Positions 1-5,146 of a DNA stretch of 8,213 nucleotides are shown here, piece after piece (within the stretch, counting starts at the first letter, position 1; each line of letters opens with the position of its first letter). Made by a program: the position numbers and the translations under genes. Under the pieces are notes generated by a model. The model was not told where the DNA came from and did no database searches. It saw nothing but the letters and a program-made list of their open reading frames with translations. Source of the DNA: Candidatus Bipolaricaulota bacterium (GTDB taxonomy: Bacteria; Bipolaricaulota; Bipolaricaulia; UBA7950; UBA9294); assembly GCA_015485945.1 (NCBI GenBank), contig WFSM01000166.1, positions 1 through 8,213 of the forward strand. Direction: 5' to 3'.

Positions 1-54
1 AGGGCGATACTTTAACCTTCACTATAAGGATTAACTCCGGTTAAACCTCTAATG

Positions 55-80
55 CCCCGCAGCTTGCTGCGGGGTTATTT
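55..80 (+). terminator. Rho-independent terminator of an upstream transcript
   Basis: A perfect 8-bp stem (CCCCGCAG at 55-62 with CTGCGGGG at 67-74) closes a CTTG tetraloop and is followed by TTATTT. A GC-rich stem, short loop and T-rich tail are the classic intrinsic terminator layout. It presumably ends a gene or RNA lying left of the window, since no coding sequence is visible in bases 1-54. The stem is palindromic, but the T tract is on the right, which favours + strand transcription. Confidence 0.8.
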
Positions 81-347
81 ACTTCGGCTGCATAATTCTC
101 ACCATGTGCCACCAACGCTCCGGCTGAAGGCGGCGGTGTGTTGCTCAGAAGTACCACGGCTTGAGGAACACTTCTCCCAGTTGCCTGTCCGGTTGCTTGA
201 ACAACTCTCGGAGAGCGAGCTTGATCCGGCTGCTTGCCTTGTCTTAACTGTACTCAGCTAACCAAGTCTTGTCGCCTAGATAATAGACAGGAGTAATAAA
301 GGGTAGTAAAGTGTTTTCTGTGCCTTTACAAGAAGAAAAGGAATGGT
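81..347. other. Gene-poor region before the MFS gene
   Basis: I see no convincing gene here. One + frame stays open from 52 to 261, but its only ATG lies at the foot of the terminator hairpin, it has no ribosome binding site, and its product (rich in Leu and Glu, with a stretch RLEEHFSQLPVRLLEQL) matches no family I recognise. It could be the decayed end of an older gene. Bases 279-284 (GATAAT) could be a -10 element for the following gene, but no good -35 box stands at the right distance. Confidence 0.4.
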
Positions 348-1550
348 ATGAATCGTCGCATAATCGCGTTTTTGGCTGGGCAATCACTCACCGACATCGG
401 GGGGACGTTCTCCCAGGTCGCCGTGTTCTGGACGGCGTTGTCCATTACCGGATCTGCCATCTCTGTCGGTTCACTCGGCGGCGTGTGGACGTTCAGTATG
501 GCCGTGATGAACCTCATATCCGGTGTAATTGTTGACCGGTTCAACCGCAAGGGGATGCTCAGCCTTCTCCAAAGCCTATTGGGCATGGTCAGCCTAGCCA
601 TGTTTGCCTTAGCCACGACTGGAGCCTTGCACATCTGGCACCTGTGGTTCTTCCTCATCGCCGAAGCGGTATTGGGAAGGCCGTCTGCTTTGGCTTCACA
701 GACGCTTCTTCCCGACTTGGTCGATAATGAGAAGCTCTTGCGGGTGAACGGCGTCTTGCACTCTTGGGGAGGGATCGACAACCTGGTGGAGGCGGCACTT
801 GCCGGGGTGATCATCAAGCTATGGGGACCGGGGCCGATCTTCCTGATCGATGCGATAACGTATTTCCTTGGCGCGGTGAGCCCGCTCTTCATCTGGCGGC
901 TTAAGACGCGTGCCCACGAATTATCTGAGCGCTGGCATCCGCTTACCGATCTGCGATTCACGACACGCTACCTGAGCAAAGAACGGCTACTGCGCACATA
1001 CATCTTGCTAAACCTGGGCGACAACATCGTCTTCGCCCCGCTCTTCTTCATGGCTCCATTGGTAGCCAAGGCCGTCGGTGCCGGATCGGAGGGGTACGGG
1101 TTCTTCCAAAGCCTGACGATCGGCGGACTGCTTGCCGGGAGCTTCCTTGCTGCTACGATCGGCGCTCATTGGCCCAAGGTGATGATGTGGCTTGGCGGGG
1201 CGGCCCTCTATTCCATTAGCTTTATTGTGCTCGGGTTCTGGCTCTCTATACCGATAGCTGTTGGTGTCTTCTTTCTGTTCGGGCTGGGATGGACCGGTGG
1301 GCGTGTGTACCGGGGAACTCTGATTCAGCAGGTCCTTCCGAGCGTTCACCGCGGCCGCATCATGGGGATCACGAGCTTCATGAGCGGCGTGTTGCAGCCG
1401 GTTGCTCTCAGCTTAGCCACCATCTTTGTCAATCGATCCGGCGTCGGAATCGTCCTTATCGCCGTGGGGGCATTGAACCTGGCTGTAATCTTCCTCAGCG
1501 CCTGGCTCCTTCCACTGAGAGAGGAAGGATGGACGCTTTCTCCTCCGTAA
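348..1550 (+). CDS. MFS efflux transporter (MFS_3 / EntS-MefA-like)
   Basis: A 400-residue, very hydrophobic protein of the usual length for a 12-helix major facilitator. It should sit in the inner membrane and use the proton gradient to export a small molecule. The loop between helices 2 and 3 carries motif A (GVIVDRFNRKG, residues 59-69). The stretch LPDLVDNEKLLRVNG (121-135) after helix 4 is typical of the EntS / macrolide-efflux branch, and RGRIMG (335-340) is the matching loop in the second half. The ATG at 348 has AAGGA (338-342) five bases upstream. The gene stands alone, convergent with the glycosylase gene. Placement in the superfamily is firm; the substrate cannot be read from sequence. 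Siderophore, drug or metabolite export are all possible, and nearness to the feo genes is only weak support for an iron-related role. Confidence 0.9.
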   Translation: MNRRIIAFLAGQSLTDIGGTFSQVAVFWTALSITGSAISVGSLGGVWTFSMAVMNLISGVIVDRFNRKGMLSLLQSLLGMVSLAMFALATTGALHIWHLWFFLIAEAVLGRPSALASQTLLPDLVDNEKLLRVNGVLHSWGGIDNLVEAALAGVIIKLWGPGPIFLIDAITYFLGAVSPLFIWRLKTRAHELSERWHPLTDLRFTTRYLSKERLLRTYILLNLGDNIVFAPLFFMAPLVAKAVGAGSEGYGFFQSLTIGGLLAGSFLAATIGAHWPKVMMWLGGAALYSISFIVLGFWLSIPIAVGVFFLFGLGWTGGRVYRGTLIQQVLPSVHRGRIMGITSFMSGVLQPVALSLATIFVNRSGVGIVLIAVGALNLAVIFLSAWLLPLREEGWTLSPP

Positions 1551-1569
1551 CGGAAAGCATTGATATCAG

Positions 1570-1589
1570 TGGCAATTGTTCAGTTGCCA
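1570..1589 (+). terminator. Hairpin after the MFS gene, possible weak terminator
   Basis: TGGCAA (1570-1575) pairs with TTGCCA (1584-1589). A U-G and a U-A pair extend the stem inward to a GTTC loop. It starts 20 bases after the MFS stop codon. No T tract follows, so intrinsic termination would be weak. A second short palindrome, TAACGGCGTTA (1591-1601), follows directly. The hairpin could stabilise a 3' end or stop transcription between the two convergent genes. Confidence 0.35.
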
Positions 1590-1692
1590 GTAACGGCGTT
1601 ATCTAAGTGCATCCACCGAGTTGGGGTCGGGTGTGATTAAGCGATCTTCCGGTGCAAAGCGATAACCACTCACGGTAGTGACAGGTGCGACG

Positions 1693-2358
1693 TTAACGAC
1701 GGTACTGTCGCGGAAATGGGCACAGGCCATGGAGTGGGCACGCGTCACAACGGGGAGTGCGCTTGAGACAGCGCTCCTTGCCATGACGGACGAGCAGGGC
1801 ATGGTACTCATTGTACAGCTCGACGTCGGGGGGAAGGTTGTCCATAAACAGTTTCTGAATTCGGCGGTACGGTTCATTCCCGGTGATTAGCTCAAGCCGG
1901 GTGAGGATGCGCCTGGTGTACGCGTCGACGACGAAACTCGGCTTGCCGGCGGCGTAGAGCACGATCGAATCGGCCGTCTCCTCCCCGATGCCGTGCACGG
2001 CGAGAAGCTCAGCCCGCAGGCGCGCAGTCGGGAGGGCAAAGAGCGCGGTTAAATCGCCACCGTAACGCGTTTGTAAAAACTCGACGACCGCCTTCAGTTT
2101 TTTTGCTTTTTCGTTGTAGTAAATCGTGGGGCGGATGAAGGCGGCAATGTGTTCCTGCGGTGCGCGCGCGATCGCATCAGGGGACATGAGCCTTTCCTGC
2201 TTGAGCGCGGTGATTGCCCGCTCCACGCTCGTCCAGCTTACCTGTTGGGTGAGAATTGCGCCGATGATTACTTCGAACGGGGTCTCACCCGGCCACCAGT
2301 GTTGGGGTCCGTAGGCGGCGTACAGGCGGTGATATATCTCAATGAGCCGCGACCGCAT
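1693..2358 (-). CDS. Endonuclease III-like HhH-GPD DNA glycosylase (MagIII-type active site)
   Basis: A 221-residue protein of the Nth superfamily, which removes damaged bases in base excision repair. The N-terminal helix set contains TPFEVIIGAILTQQVSW (26-42). The helix-hairpin-helix is VHGIGEETAD (121-130), the catalytic Asp is D145 in VVDAYTRR, and a complete [4Fe-4S] ligand set C197-x6-C204-x2-C207-x5-C213 closes the protein. The residue matching the catalytic Lys120 of E. coli Nth is Glu127. Loss of that Lys is known from monofunctional relatives such as Helicobacter MagIII (3-methyladenine glycosylase), so alkylated-base removal without lyase activity is likelier than classic EndoIII activity. 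The ATG at 2358 overlaps the last 20 bases of the amidase gene and has no Shine-Dalgarno, which suggests translational coupling. A longer 284-residue reading frame from 2547 exists, but its extra part overlaps the amidase and looks non-coding (Ser/Pro/Arg-rich). Confidence 0.88.
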   Translation of the reverse strand: MRSRLIEIYHRLYAAYGPQHWWPGETPFEVIIGAILTQQVSWTSVERAITALKQERLMSPDAIARAPQEHIAAFIRPTIYYNEKAKKLKAVVEFLQTRYGGDLTALFALPTARLRAELLAVHGIGEETADSIVLYAAGKPSFVVDAYTRRILTRLELITGNEPYRRIQKLFMDNLPPDVELYNEYHALLVRHGKERCLKRTPRCDACPLHGLCPFPRQYRR

Positions 2359-3013
2359 TTTGGGGTATGTGGAGGTAGGCGAGGATACCGGCGAGGATGC
2401 CGTCAGCGACCTTGGATTGGTAGGAGATGGACTGAAGAAGCCGGGCCTCGTGTGGATTGGTGATGAACCCCGTCTCAACGAGCGCGGCCGGCATTTGCGC
2501 GCGCCGGATGAACAACGGTTCCATTTGCACGCCACGGTTGTGGGCATCAGTCGCCGCGATTACGTGTTGCTGCAGTATTTCCGCCAGGTGGTAGCTCTTG
2601 CTGTGGAGCCCGCGCGTTTCACTGATTAACGTTTCCACTCCGGTAGCGGTGGGCGAGGTGTACGCGTTGGCGTGAATGCTCACGTAGAGAGCGGCACCCA
2701 ACTTGTTTGCGGCGATCACCCGATCGGTGGGGAAGCTGTAGGTGTCGGTGCGGCGGGTGAGCACAACATGGAGCTGGGGATAGACCAACGACTTAATGTA
2801 CACAATCTTGGCGATAGCTAGAGTGATTGTCTTTTCCTTGAGCCCACCAACGCCGATTGCACCCGGGTCCTTACCCCCATGGCCGGGATCGATCACGACC
2901 GTGTATTGAGGAAGGGCGGGCGATGCGTGTAATCGAGTTATTCCAGCTAAGAGCAGCGCACCGCCCGCGATAATAGCTACAAACAGAGCAAGCAGTTTAA
3001 CATTGCGGTTCAC
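2339..3013 (-). CDS. N-acetylmuramoyl-L-alanine amidase (Amidase_3), exported
   Basis: A 224-residue zinc amidase that cleaves the bond between N-acetylmuramic acid and the L-Ala of the stem peptide, for cell separation or wall turnover outside the membrane. Residues 6-26 form a hydrophobic segment (LLALFVAIIAGGALLLAG within it), a signal peptide or membrane anchor. The catalytic domain starts at about residue 37: IDPGHGGKDPGA holds zinc ligand H45, E60 follows in GLKEKTITLAIA, SIHANA supplies H114, and LVETGFITNPHEA supplies catalytic E180. No SH3b, LysM or AMIN targeting domain is present. I chose the GTG at 3013 because AAGGAGG lies 11 bases upstream (complement of 3025-3031) and the hydrophobic segment follows at once. 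An ATG at 3133 would add 40 residues that cross the proposed promoter. It is first in a two-gene operon with the glycosylase. Confidence 0.9.
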   Translation of the reverse strand: MNRNVKLLALFVAIIAGGALLLAGITRLHASPALPQYTVVIDPGHGGKDPGAIGVGGLKEKTITLAIAKIVYIKSLVYPQLHVVLTRRTDTYSFPTDRVIAANKLGAALYVSIHANAYTSPTATGVETLISETRGLHSKSYHLAEILQQHVIAATDAHNRGVQMEPLFIRRAQMPAALVETGFITNPHEARLLQSISYQSKVADGILAGILAYLHIPQNAVAAH

Positions 3014-3045
3014 GCCGGGTGGTCCCTCCTTGGTGCTGATGGGGC

Positions 3046-3074
3046 ATGATACGGGGGGAGGAAGCACGGGCCAA
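3046..3074 (-). promoter_or_regulatory. Proposed promoter of the amidase-glycosylase operon
   Basis: Read on the minus strand, TTGGCC (3074-3069), a 17-base spacer and TATCAT (3051-3046) resemble a sigma-70 promoter: 4 of 6 bases match at -35 and 5 of 6 at -10. Transcription would start near 3039, giving a leader of about 26 bases that contains the AAGGAGG site. This fits the GTG start and argues against the longer reading frame from 3133. Confidence 0.5.
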
Positions 3075-3081
3075 GGGAAAA

Positions 3082-3101
3082 TGTCACAGAACGGTGTGAC
3101 A
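3082..3101. promoter_or_regulatory. Inverted repeat upstream of the amidase promoter
   Basis: TGTCACA (3082-3088) and TGTGACA (3095-3101) are perfect 7-base inverted arms around a 6-base spacer, GAACGG. The site is centred about 52 bases upstream of the proposed amidase start point, a usual place for an activator dimer. It is also about 130 bases upstream of the proposed feoA start point. It is not a CRP box: the half-sites are in the opposite orientation (TCACA-N6-TGTGA). The binding protein is unknown. Confidence 0.35.
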
Positions 3102-3184
3102 CGTGCAAGCAATGACAATGGCGAGATGTCCATTGCTGCCCCGTTCTTGTCGCGTTCCGGCTGAGCCGCGTGGCCAGTAAAATC

Positions 3185-3213
3185 TTGATCCCAAGCTTTC
3201 TACCGGCTATCCT
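3185..3213 (+). promoter_or_regulatory. Proposed promoter of feoA
   Basis: TTGATC (3185-3190), a 17-base spacer and TATCCT (3208-3213) match the sigma-70 consensus at 4 of 6 bases in each box. The start point would be near 3220, about 30 bases before the favoured feoA ATG. This would exclude an ATG-initiated extension from 3170. I see no clear Fur box here. Confidence 0.4.
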
Positions 3214-3250
3214 ACTGAACTACTACGGAATGAACAGCAAACGGGGCGGA

Positions 3251-3478
3251 ATGATGACACTGGCACAGCTTGGATCAGGACAGTCGGCGCGCGTCCTTGA
3301 CGTTGAGGGCGGATGGGGATTACGGCGCAACTTAGAGCAACTTGGGATTCATCCCGGGGATGTCGTCTCCGTTGCCGGGACCGGTGCGTTTCGGGGCCCG
3401 ATCCTGATCGAGGTGAACGGAAGCCGTGTCGCCCTCGGACGTGGTGTTGCTGGCCGAATCCGCGTTGAGCCGCTGTAA
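3251..3478 (+). CDS. feoA: Ferrous iron transport protein A (FeoA)
   Basis: A 75-residue protein of the normal FeoA size and SH3-like fold. FeoA is a small cytoplasmic partner of the FeoB permease and is thought to modulate Fe(II) uptake by contacting it. The family pattern runs the full length: GSGQSARVLDVEGG (8-21), GLRRNLEQLGIHPGD (23-37), GAFRGPILIEVNG (45-57) and VALGRGVAGRIRV (60-72). Two adjacent ATGs (3251 and 3254) follow GGGGCGGA; I took the first, but the second is equally possible. In-frame ATGs at 3230 and 3170 would add residues outside the FeoA domain. feoA is not next to feoB, since a methyltransferase gene and fur lie between. That is less common than a feoAB pair, although all four genes point the same way. 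Confidence 0.92.
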   Translation: MMTLAQLGSGQSARVLDVEGGWGLRRNLEQLGIHPGDVVSVAGTGAFRGPILIEVNGSRVALGRGVAGRIRVEPL

Positions 3479-3515
3479 CGTTGCTTTCCGTGCGTAATTC
3501 TGGCTCCCCGTTCGG

Positions 3516-3556
3516 TTGTCACCGGTGATGGCGGTGGGCGTACACTAACCGCGGTT
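3516..3556 (+). promoter_or_regulatory. Two short palindromes with a weak promoter-like pair
   Basis: The gap between feoA and the methyltransferase gene contains two perfect 10-base palindromes, TCACCGGTGA (3519-3528) and AACCGCGGTT (3547-3556). TTGTCA (3516-3521) is a good -35 match and TACACT (3541-3546) a fair -10, but the 19-base spacer is long. The methyltransferase may therefore have its own controlled promoter, or it may be read through from feoA. Confidence 0.25.
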
Positions 3557-3572
3557 GTGATAAGGTGATCCG

Positions 3573-4208
3573 ATGACCGTGTTCGATCAGTTGGCATCCC
3601 GCTACGACGCGTGGTTTGATGGCGAGGAAGGGCGGCTGATCTTCCAAATTGAACTGGCGGCAATTCAGGCGGCAACACAGACGGCACCGCGCCCGTGGCT
3701 GGAAGTTGGAGTCGGCAGCGGTCGGTTTGCCGCCGCGCTGGGAATCGATGTCGGCGTCGACCCATCCGAGAACCTGCTGAAAATGGCACGTGAACGCGGA
3801 GTGCGTGTCGTCCGCGGCTATGGCGAGCATCTCCCATTCGCCGCTAGCGCGGTGGGCACAGTATTTCTAATCGTGACCATTTGCTTCGTGGACGATCCAC
3901 TGCCGGTGCTGCGCGAGTGTCAGCGCGTCCTGCGCCCGGGCGGCAAACTGATCGTCGGTCTCGTTCCCCGCGAAAGTCCATGGGGGAAGAAATACACCGC
4001 GGCAGGGCGGCATGGGCACCCGTTCTACGTGCATGCTCGGTTTTACACCGTCTCCCAGGTTGAATCCATGTTGAGTAAAACAGGATTCACGCTCGAAGGG
4101 TGCCGTTCCACCCTGTTCCAGCCCCCTGATTGCGTGGCACAACCTGAGCTACCGCAACCGGAGTGCAGCGCCACCGCCGGATTTGTCGTGGTCCGCGCCC
4201 GCGCGTAA
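3573..4208 (+). CDS. Class I SAM-dependent methyltransferase (Methyltransf_11-like)
   Basis: A 211-residue cytoplasmic methyltransferase with a Rossmann-like fold. FDQLASRYDAWF (4-15) is the usual N-terminal entry helix. Motif I, LEVGVGSGR (43-51), binds S-adenosylmethionine, and D63 in GVDPS is the acidic residue at the end of strand 2 that should hold the ribose. GYGEHLPF (82-89) and VLRPGG (119-124) are further family motifs. SPWGKKY (135-141) and GHPFYVHARFYT (148-159) form a distinctive C-terminal part. AAGGTGAT (3562-3569) precedes the ATG. Small-molecule methylation is likely but the substrate is not evident. Position between feoA and fur suggests a link to metal or metalloid handling, which is inference; no Cys pattern typical of arsenite methyltransferases is seen. 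Confidence 0.85.
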   Translation: MTVFDQLASRYDAWFDGEEGRLIFQIELAAIQAATQTAPRPWLEVGVGSGRFAAALGIDVGVDPSENLLKMARERGVRVVRGYGEHLPFAASAVGTVFLIVTICFVDDPLPVLRECQRVLRPGGKLIVGLVPRESPWGKKYTAAGRHGHPFYVHARFYTVSQVESMLSKTGFTLEGCRSTLFQPPDCVAQPELPQPECSATAGFVVVRARA

Positions 4209-4233
4209 ATCACACGGGCAGTATGCCTGTGCG

Positions 4234-4261
4234 TTGAAGTTTTCTCGTCCCCCGGTACAAT
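4234..4261 (+). promoter_or_regulatory. Proposed fur promoter
   Basis: TTGAAG (4234-4239), a 16-base spacer and TACAAT (4256-4261) resemble a sigma-70 promoter, with 5 of 6 bases matching at -10. Transcription would start near 4268, inside the palindrome at 4261-4283. A bound repressor there would block initiation. Confidence 0.5.
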
Positions 4262-4283
4262 TGCGATTGATAATCGTTTGCAA
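4261..4283. promoter_or_regulatory. Fur-box-like operator upstream of fur
   Basis: A 23-base imperfect palindrome centred on 4272, with TTGC/GCAA at the ends and GAT-A-ATC in the core; 8 of 11 base pairs are symmetric. It contains TGATAAT (4268-4274), the canonical half of the 7-1-7 Fur box, though the right half is degenerate. It overlaps the proposed start point and ends 12 bases before the fur ATG, the expected arrangement for autoregulation. Specificity (Fur, Zur or PerR type) cannot be fixed from the site. Confidence 0.5.
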
Positions 4284-4295
4284 TAAGGTGGGGTC

Positions 4296-4985
4296 ATGGC
4301 GGCATTAGAGGTAGAACAGTTCCTCCGTGCGTCGGGAAAGCGAGTGACAGCGGAACGGCGACTTATTCTCCGCATAATCGAGGACAATCCCCATCTCGAC
4401 GCGAATGAGATTTATCAGCTTGCCCGGCGTGAGAATCCGAAAATCAGCCTGTCCACGATTTACCGCACGATGACGACGCTCAGGCAGTTGGGACTCGTGG
4501 AGGCCACCGATTTGGGCGAGGATCATTATCACTATGAGGTCCATCTGCAAGAGCATTATCACCTCATCTGTCTTGGATGCGGAAAACTCATCGAAATTCC
4601 TCCCTCTGACGTGATCAAACAATTAGGCGAAGAGCGGGGATTTAAAGTAGTTGGAGTTAAGCTGGAGATTTTTGGCTACTGCGAAGAATGTCAACGGCAG
4701 CGATCGTCTACCAGTAACCAGACGCAGCCGGCTGCCGTGAAGCCACACAAAATAACTGATGCTGATAGGATCGTGGATTTACGAGGAATTCCCCTCCTTC
4801 AGCATCCCGGTGTTGTCGCGCGGGCGGCGGAGCGATCCGCCCGTGGGGACGTGATTGAGATTATCTGCGATGATCCCGGGCGGCAGGATGTCGCGCCGCG
4901 GATGCTTAAACGAATTGGAGGATTGAAGCTGGTTGCCATTTGGCAGGAGGGCAAGGTGTGTCATGCCCAGGCGGAGAAGCGTTAG
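4296..4985 (+). CDS. Fur-family regulator with C-terminal TusA-like domain
   Basis: A 229-residue protein; typical Fur proteins have about 140-150. Residues 1-135 are a complete Fur: winged helix with ISLSTIYRTMTTLRQLGLVE (50-69), a His-rich metal region (H77, H79, E81, H83, H87, H89) and two zinc-type pairs, C92-x2-C95 and C129-x2-C132. A polar linker (about 136-155) leads to a TusA/SirA-like domain (about 158-227): VDLRGIP (160-166), IEIICDDPG (187-195) and LVAIWQEGK (212-220) align with the strands and DDP signature of TusA. The CPxP motif that carries sulfur in TusA is LLQH (167-170), so the active Cys is missing; C191 beside DDP and C222 are the only Cys in this domain. It is probably an iron-responsive DNA-binding repressor whose extra domain senses, binds a partner or aids dimer assembly. 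AAGGTGG (4285-4291) precedes the ATG. The Fur call is firm, the TusA-like call strong, and its role unknown. Confidence 0.88.
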   Translation: MAALEVEQFLRASGKRVTAERRLILRIIEDNPHLDANEIYQLARRENPKISLSTIYRTMTTLRQLGLVEATDLGEDHYHYEVHLQEHYHLICLGCGKLIEIPPSDVIKQLGEERGFKVVGVKLEIFGYCEECQRQRSSTSNQTQPAAVKPHKITDADRIVDLRGIPLLQHPGVVARAAERSARGDVIEIICDDPGRQDVAPRMLKRIGGLKLVAIWQEGKVCHAQAEKR

Positions 4986-5079
4986 CGGATAAATGTGGGT
5001 GCACGAAGGTTGGATTATGGCGACGTTGATTTACCAGGTTGGGAGTATTTTTATTTAAGACCAAGCTATAAATCTAACT

Positions 5080-5126
5080 CCGAATTGGGAATATCATGTA
5101 TGGGATATATGATAATTCCCATTCGG
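5080..5126. promoter_or_regulatory. Large imperfect palindrome and operator upstream of feoB
   Basis: Two 18-base arms, CCGAATTGGGAATATCAT (5080-5097) and ATGATAATTCCCATTCGG (5109-5126), pair with a one-base register shift in the middle and enclose 11 bases. The motif TGGGAWTAT-AT occurs three times: 5086-5097 and 5101-5113 forward, and 5109-5121 inverted. TGATAAT (5110-5116) is a Fur half-site and is shared with the palindrome before fur. The element lies in a clearly AT-richer gap (about 5045-5126). It is most likely an operator for the Fur homologue. As RNA the same arms could form a hairpin, but no T tract follows. Confidence 0.55.
5085..5113 (+). promoter_or_regulatory. Proposed feoB promoter inside the palindrome
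   Basis: TTGGGA (5085-5090), a 17-base spacer and TATGAT (5108-5113) match the sigma-70 consensus at 4 of 6 and 5 of 6 bases. Both boxes lie in the palindrome arms, so an occupying repressor would cover the polymerase site. The start point would be near 5120, with a 26-base leader holding AAGGA (5138-5142). TATAAA at 5067-5072 is another possible -10 but lacks a well-placed -35. Confidence 0.5.
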
Positions 5127-5146
5127 GTTTATGCTGAAAGGAACGC

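Noticed and set aside
62..240. Recurring GCTTG words left of the MFS gene
   Set aside because: Spacing is irregular and flanks differ, so this is not a repeat array or CRISPR. I saw no CRISPR, tRNA, rRNA or insertion-sequence ends anywhere in the window.
52..261. 69-codon + frame starting at ATG 52
   Set aside because: Its start lies at the foot of a terminator stem, there is no ribosome site, and the product matches nothing I know. At best it is a decayed gene fragment.
326..961. 211-codon minus-strand frame opposite the MFS gene
   Set aside because: It is antisense to a well-supported transporter, and its product is low in coherent structure (many Ser, Arg, Met and Thr).
1599..1692. Minus-strand frame past the glycosylase stop, ending VTTVSGYRFAPEDRL and on to 1599
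   Set aside because: The tail looks protein-like, but its only start codons lie inside the glycosylase gene in another frame, and the upstream part is clearly shadow sequence. It could be a remnant of an older downstream gene, but the evidence is too thin to annotate.
3014..3133. 40-residue N-terminal extension of the amidase
   Set aside because: It would cross the proposed promoter and the inverted repeat. The GTG at 3013 has AAGGAGG upstream and leads directly into the hydrophobic export segment.
4993..5058. 21-codon frame (MWVHEGWIMATLIYQVGSIF...) just after fur
   Set aside because: No clear ribosome site. A frame this short is expected by chance in an AT-rich gap. It has no leader-peptide features such as repeated codons or a following attenuator.
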